Assembly (NCBI GenBank): GCA_009885795.1 | Contig: VFKA01000012.1 | Location: 1-64,000 of the forward strand | Direction of reading: 5' to 3' | DNA length: 64,000 nucleotides | DNA from: Rhodospirillales bacterium | GTDB taxonomy: Bacteria > Pseudomonadota > Alphaproteobacteria > Dongiales > Dongiaceae | Shown: in pieces, positions 60,485 through 64,000 of the stretch | How the letters are laid out: every line of letters starts with the position of its first letter | Position numbering within the stretch: the first letter of the stretch is position 1 | The notes under the pieces: model-generated | What the model was told of the DNA's origin: nothing | Seen by the model: the letters and a program-made list of their open reading frames with translations, nothing else | Databases searched by the model: none | Translations under genes and position numbers: made by a program

Positions 60485-60847
60485 CTATGTCACCGACATC
60501 ACCTTGAAGGTGCGCGTCCGGCCGTCATGCTCGGTGATCGACACGTATTCGCCGGGCTTGAATGCATGCGACTCGAATCGATAACCCGGTTCGTCTTCTC
60601 CCGCCCCGGCGATGTCGTAGTGAAACGCCCAACCGCCCGACTTGGTGCGAACGACATGACCGAACTCGTCATCCTCCGCGCCCCAGAACCGGCGGACGGA
60701 GCAGAACTGTCGGTGCTTTTTCCATTCGGCGGCGTCGATATGGCCGGCCGCGTCGAGGGGGGCCTTCAACTCGTAACCGTGGCGGGCGCTGCCTTCCGGA
60801 AACTCCTTGTCGCGCGCGAGTTCGAGGCGGATCGAGGCCAAGGTCAT
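60485..60847 (-). CDS. Hypothetical protein, 120 residues
   Basis: The soluble product has a mixed alpha/beta composition (SIRLELARDKEFPEGSARHGY, EWKKHRQFCSVRRFWGAEDDE, GGWAFHYDIAGAGEDEPGYRF, FKPGEYVSITEHDGRTRTFKV). The segments look like a small beta barrel. It recurs in alphaproteobacteria as a conserved hypothetical, to my recollection, but I cannot name a family. It has a good ribosome binding site (GGGAGAACGAT) and directly precedes the SDR gene. Confidence 0.75.
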   Translation of the reverse strand: MTLASIRLELARDKEFPEGSARHGYELKAPLDAAGHIDAAEWKKHRQFCSVRRFWGAEDDEFGHVVRTKSGGWAFHYDIAGAGEDEPGYRFESHAFKPGEYVSITEHDGRTRTFKVMSVT

Positions 60848-60859
60848 ATCGTTCTCCCT

Positions 60860-61690
60860 TCAATGCGCCATCAAGACCGGTATCCGACAATGGGCGAGAA
60901 CCTCGCGCGTGGCGCCGCCCAGGATCATCTCGCGCAGGCGGCTGTGCCCATAGGCGCCCATGACCAGAAGGTCGGCCCGCCGCTGGGTCAACTGCTCCAG
61001 CAGCGCCTTGCCGACATGTCCATGAGAGACGGCGAAGGCCTCGTGCCGGGCTTGAATGCCGTGGCGGGCCAGGGACGGCAGCAGCTGCGCCGCCGGCACC
61101 TTCACGTCCGCGCCGTCACCGGTGAGAATCGTGACCTCTTTGGCGCGCGCCAGCAGCGGCAAGGCGGCGCCGACGACCCGGCTGCTCTGGGCGCTGCCGT
61201 TCCAGGCGACGACGATGCGCTCGCCGAGCGATTCCGGCGCCTTGGCCGGCACGACAAGCACGGGCCGCCCGGTGTCGAAAAGCGCGGCGTCGAGGGTCGC
61301 CGCCATCGGTCCCTCGTTCTCGCCATTGGGCCGGTTCATCACGATGAGATCGGCGACCCGGCCCCGGCTCGTCAGGACATCGGGTTCCCGCCCGGTGACT
61401 TCGTGCCAGGCGGTGGAGAGGCCGCTCGCGGCCACGACCTTGTCGAAAACCTCGCGCGCCTTGGCGGCGCGCGCCGCCACCGAGCGGGTCATGGCCTCCA
61501 TCATCTGCTCGACCATGGCGCCGGTCATGGCCTCGCCGACGACCGGGACCATGGTCTCGGGATCGGCGCGAACGTGCAGCACGTCGATGTGACCCGAGAA
61601 ACCGCGCGCAACCATCATGGCCGCCCGCAGCGCGGCGTCGCTGCCCGCGCCGCCGTCATCCAGCACGAGAATCGTCTTGGCTGACATCAT
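60860..61690 (-). CDS. Universal stress protein, tandem UspA domains
   Basis: The 276-residue product has two Usp domains. The first (TILVLDDGGAGSDAALRAAMMVARG) is degenerate. The second carries an ATP-binding-type GAYGHSRLREMILGGATREVL. Such proteins aid survival under stress and may bind ATP. It lies 12 bases upstream of the hypothetical and SDR genes on the same strand. Its promoter is in the gap before the cation transporter gene. Confidence 0.9.
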   Translation of the reverse strand: MMSAKTILVLDDGGAGSDAALRAAMMVARGFSGHIDVLHVRADPETMVPVVGEAMTGAMVEQMMEAMTRSVAARAAKAREVFDKVVAASGLSTAWHEVTGREPDVLTSRGRVADLIVMNRPNGENEGPMAATLDAALFDTGRPVLVVPAKAPESLGERIVVAWNGSAQSSRVVGAALPLLARAKEVTILTGDGADVKVPAAQLLPSLARHGIQARHEAFAVSHGHVGKALLEQLTQRRADLLVMGAYGHSRLREMILGGATREVLAHCRIPVLMAH

Positions 61691-61791
61691 CGATCGAACT
61701 CCTTCCTTGCCCTCGCGTCGATACTAACCCGACAATCGCTCGCATGTACGTTGATTTGAATCAAGCGCCTTGGCAACGGCCGGCCCCTTGT

Positions 61792-62739
61792 TCACGCGAT
61801 CACCGAGCGCTTCTCGGCCACGCCCGCCGGGTCTTGATGGATGATGATCTCGGCCCCCGGATAGGCCGCCTCCAACGCCGCTTCGACCCCGTCGGAAACG
61901 CGGTGGGCCTCGGTCAGGGACATGGCGCCGTCCATCTCGATGTGTAGCTGAATGAAGGTATGGCGGCCCGCCTCCCGCGTCTTGAGGTCGTGCAGCGCCC
62001 GCACCTCGGAGTTGGACAGGACAATGGTCCTGATTTGCCGGCGCTGATCCTCCGACAATTCCCGGTCCATCAGCATATCATAAGAGCCGCGCGCGATCCG
62101 CCAGGCCGTGAAGAGGATGTAGAGGGCGATGGCGCCGCCGATGGCCGGGTCGGCGTAGCGCCAGCCGAATTCGCCCGCGAGCACGAGGGCGGCCAGCACA
62201 CCCCCATTGGTCAGCACGTCGCCCACGTAGTGCATGGAATCGGCGCGGATCGCGACCGAGCGGGTGCGGCGGATGACGTAGCGCTGAAAGCCCACCAGCA
62301 CGACCGTGAGTACGATCGAAGCCACGACGACGGCAATGCCAAATGTGCTGTTGGCCACGTCTTGAGGATTGAATAGGCGGTGGCCGATCTCGAACGTCAG
62401 GAAGACGGCCGAGCCCGTGATGAATGCCGCTTGCGCCAGTCCGGCCAGCGGTTCGGCCTTGCCGTGCCCGAAACGGTGCTCGCGGTCGGCCGGCATCAAC
62501 GCATGGCGCACGGCCAGGAGATTGACCAGCGACGCCGCCACGTCGAGAAGCGAATCGAGCAGGGTCGACAGGATGCTGACCGAATCGGTCAGTACATAGG
62601 CGCCGAGCTTGCCGCAGACGAGCACCGTGGCAACGCCGACGGAGGCATAGGAGACCGCCCGCATCAGCCATTCCGCCGAAGCCGCTTGCCCGCCCGGAGC
62701 GTCGGAGGGCCTCGCCGTTTCGATTGTGCTCTTCGCCAT
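61792..62739 (-). CDS. Cation diffusion facilitator (zinc/iron/manganese exporter)
   Basis: The product of about 315 residues has six predicted helices and both CDF metal motifs: DSLLD in TM2 (STLLDSLLDVAASLV) and HYVGD in TM5 (SMHYVGDVLTNGG). A C-terminal ferredoxin-like domain follows (RAGRHTFIQLHIEMDGAMSLTEAH, PGAEIIIHQDPAG). It exports divalent metals across the inner membrane in exchange for protons. ATG 62739 with GTGAGG in front is preferred over GTG 62751, which overlaps the pdxH stop. Confidence 0.92.
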   Translation of the reverse strand: MAKSTIETARPSDAPGGQAASAEWLMRAVSYASVGVATVLVCGKLGAYVLTDSVSILSTLLDSLLDVAASLVNLLAVRHALMPADREHRFGHGKAEPLAGLAQAAFITGSAVFLTFEIGHRLFNPQDVANSTFGIAVVVASIVLTVVLVGFQRYVIRRTRSVAIRADSMHYVGDVLTNGGVLAALVLAGEFGWRYADPAIGGAIALYILFTAWRIARGSYDMLMDRELSEDQRRQIRTIVLSNSEVRALHDLKTREAGRHTFIQLHIEMDGAMSLTEAHRVSDGVEAALEAAYPGAEIIIHQDPAGVAEKRSVIA

Positions 62740-62747
62740 CGCCGGCC

Positions 62748-63338
62748 TCACGGAAACAGGCGCTCGGTGACCCAGGCGCCATTACGGCGATGATAGACCA
62801 AGCGGTCATGCAGGCGAAACGGTCTATCTTCCCAAAACTCGATGGCGGCCGGCGCGATGCGGAACCCGGACCAGTAGGGGGGCCGCTTGACCGCGCCAAG
62901 GCCGAACTCGATCGTGTACTCGCCGATCCTCTTTTCGAGCTCGAAACGGCTGGATAGCGGGCGCGATTGCGCCGAGGCCCAGGCCCCGATCTGGCTCGAA
63001 CGCGGCCGCGAGGCGAAATAGGCGTCCGCCTCCTCGGCCGAGACCGGTTCGGCATCCCCTTCGATCCGCACCTGGCGCCGGATCGATTTCCAATGGATGC
63101 AGAGCGCCACATGGGAGCTGGCCAGGATCTCCCGGCCCTTCCGGCTCTCGTAATTGGTGTAGAACGTGAATCCGTCGGCGTCGAACCCCCGCAGCAGCAC
63201 CATGCGCGCCGAAGGCCGGCCGTCCGGCCCGACGGTCGCCAGGGTCATGGCTTCGGGGTCCGACGGCTCCTTGGCGCGGGCCTCGTCATACCAGGACCGA
63301 AATAATGCAATGGGATCGGCAGGATCTTCGCGGGACAT
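62748..63338 (-). CDS. pdxH: Pyridoxamine 5'-phosphate oxidase
   Basis: The 196-residue product has the PdxH pattern: [84 protein letters not shown], and the ending [21 protein letters not shown] and WVTERLFP. It oxidises pyridoxine or pyridoxamine phosphate to PLP, using FMN and oxygen. ATG 63338 (MSREDPAD) is taken; TTG 63347 is also in frame. It overlaps or abuts the cation transporter gene downstream. Confidence 0.95.
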   Translation of the reverse strand: MSREDPADPIALFRSWYDEARAKEPSDPEAMTLATVGPDGRPSARMVLLRGFDADGFTFYTNYESRKGREILASSHVALCIHWKSIRRQVRIEGDAEPVSAEEADAYFASRPRSSQIGAWASAQSRPLSSRFELEKRIGEYTIEFGLGAVKRPPYWSGFRIAPAAIEFWEDRPFRLHDRLVYHRRNGAWVTERLFP

Positions 63339-63445
63339 GGTTACCAATGGGCCAGCCTTCGTGATAGCGGGAGTATTAACATGGGATGTCGCGGAGCGTA
63401 TCGCCCCTGTTACCCTTGGCGGCCGAATTGGGCTATCGTCTCCTC

Positions 63446-63937
63446 ATGGGTACGGCATTGGCGGCACGTAGAAGCATCTTGTCGATCGCGGCCTGGGCCA
63501 TGATCCTCGCCACCGGCGCCTGCGCGACGGCGGACGGCCCCAAGCAGCAGGTGGCGGCCATCATCGGCGGGGTCGGCGGGGCGGTTATCGGCTCGCAAAT
63601 CGGCAGCGGGACCGGCCAGTTGGTGGCGATCGCGGCGGGCGCCCTTATCGGCGCCTATGTCGGCAGCGAGATCGGCGCCTCGCTCGACCGCACCGACCGC
63701 GACATGGCCGAGCGGTCGGCCCAGGACGCGCTCGAGTATAACCCGGACGGCCGCGCGTCGGGCTGGGACAATCCCAATACCGGGCACGCCGGCTCGACGA
63801 CGCCGACGACCACCTACGAGGACGCCGGCGCCTATTGCCGTGAATACGAGACGGCCGTGGTGATCGACGGCCGAAGCGAGACGGCGGTCGGCACGGCCTG
63901 CCGGCAATCCGATGGCACATGGCGAATCGCCGGTTAG
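63446..63937 (+). CDS. Glycine-zipper surface protein, RT0821/17-kDa antigen-like
   Basis: The 163-residue product has an N-terminal export signal (SILSIAAWAMILATGAC) ending in a weak lipobox with cysteine, and a glycine-zipper 2TM domain (IIGGVGGAVIGSQIGSGTGQ, GALIGAYVGSEIGASLDRTDRD). The C-terminal domain (AYCREYETAVVIDGRSETAVGTACRQSDGTWRI) is typical of the rickettsial 17-kDa surface antigen family. It is probably an outer-membrane lipoprotein. ATG 63446 is chosen; the frame extends upstream without a signal. It is divergent from pdxH. Confidence 0.88.
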   Translation: MGTALAARRSILSIAAWAMILATGACATADGPKQQVAAIIGGVGGAVIGSQIGSGTGQLVAIAAGALIGAYVGSEIGASLDRTDRDMAERSAQDALEYNPDGRASGWDNPNTGHAGSTTPTTTYEDAGAYCREYETAVVIDGRSETAVGTACRQSDGTWRIAG

Positions 63938-64000
63938 TACAACGATTCCATGAAACCGCTCACATGCCCCCAAGCAAGGACTTACCACAGAGGCGCAGAG

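Noticed and set aside
63938-64000. Start of another gene at the right edge
   Set aside because: Only about 60 bases remain and they show no start with a ribosome binding site.

Overview
The window is about 64 kb of G+C-rich DNA that reads as an alphaproteobacterial chromosome, probably Rhodospirillales-like. The lineage is inferred from gene content: a GapR/DUF2312 protein, a CpdR-type receiver next to an N-formylglutamate amidohydrolase, DUF1127 and DUF1244 proteins, an imuA-imuB-dnaE2 cassette behind a GTTC-N7-GTTC LexA box, and an MmgR/suhB-like small RNA. There is no rRNA gene, prophage, CRISPR array or complete autonomous insertion sequence. One tRNA (Val, anticodon GAC) is present.

Layout. 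1-1382: 3' end of an indolepyruvate ferredoxin oxidoreductase gene. 1.4-5.2 kb: gene-poor accessory stretch with a lone hypothetical, a REP-associated Y1 transposase (RAYT), and a divergent DUF1127/LysR pair framed by perfect 26-bp direct repeats. 5.2-10.7 kb: complete oppABCDF-type peptide importer. 10.7-13.4 kb: EamA exporter and GapR, then two related secreted acidic low-complexity proteins, each closed by a strong terminator. 13.4-15.7 kb: DUF1244, YbdK-type carboxylate-amine ligase and N-formylglutamate amidohydrolase. 16-20.8 kb: a polyamine-type binding protein fused to a YHS domain, a class III cyclase with TPRs, and a Cys-rich PDZ protein. 21-25 kb: 4-hydroxyproline epimerase-like enzyme, glycerate kinase and pyruvate kinase. 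25-28 kb: TPR protein, DUF2817 protein and a degenerate EAL-like protein. 28-32.4 kb: glcDEF glycolate oxidase and a zinc-ligand-free L36. 32.5-38.2 kb: methyltransferase, MATE exporter, class IV aminotransferase, tRNA-Val, cpdR, a second N-formylglutamate amidohydrolase and a GNAT acetyltransferase. 38.2-43.4 kb: MmgR-like sRNA, lytic transglycosylase, hybrid-sensor-type histidine kinase, and a dgcA/dgcN D-glutamate pair. 43.4-44.7 kb: AbrB-Doc toxin-antitoxin and a PD-(D/E)XK nuclease-like protein. 44.8-50.4 kb: SOS mutagenesis cassette. 50.8-51.8 kb: a 1.04-kb unit bounded by perfect 15-bp terminal inverted repeats carrying one internally duplicated protein of unknown function. 52-59.7 kb: catabolic enzymes and a polyamine/opine-type ABC importer with a PadR-like regulator. 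59.7-64 kb: SDR, hypothetical, universal stress protein, cation diffusion facilitator, PdxH and a glycine-zipper surface protein.

Metabolically the window is a scavenger's toolkit: peptide and polyamine import, hydroxyproline and D-glutamate handling, formylglutamate hydrolysis, and entry of glycolate and glycerate into lower glycolysis. Short palindromic and inverted-repeat elements (at least six) are scattered between operons. Several share a GTCACC-AAT word with the flank of the RAYT gene, which makes a RAYT-mobilised repeat network the most interesting unexplained structure here.
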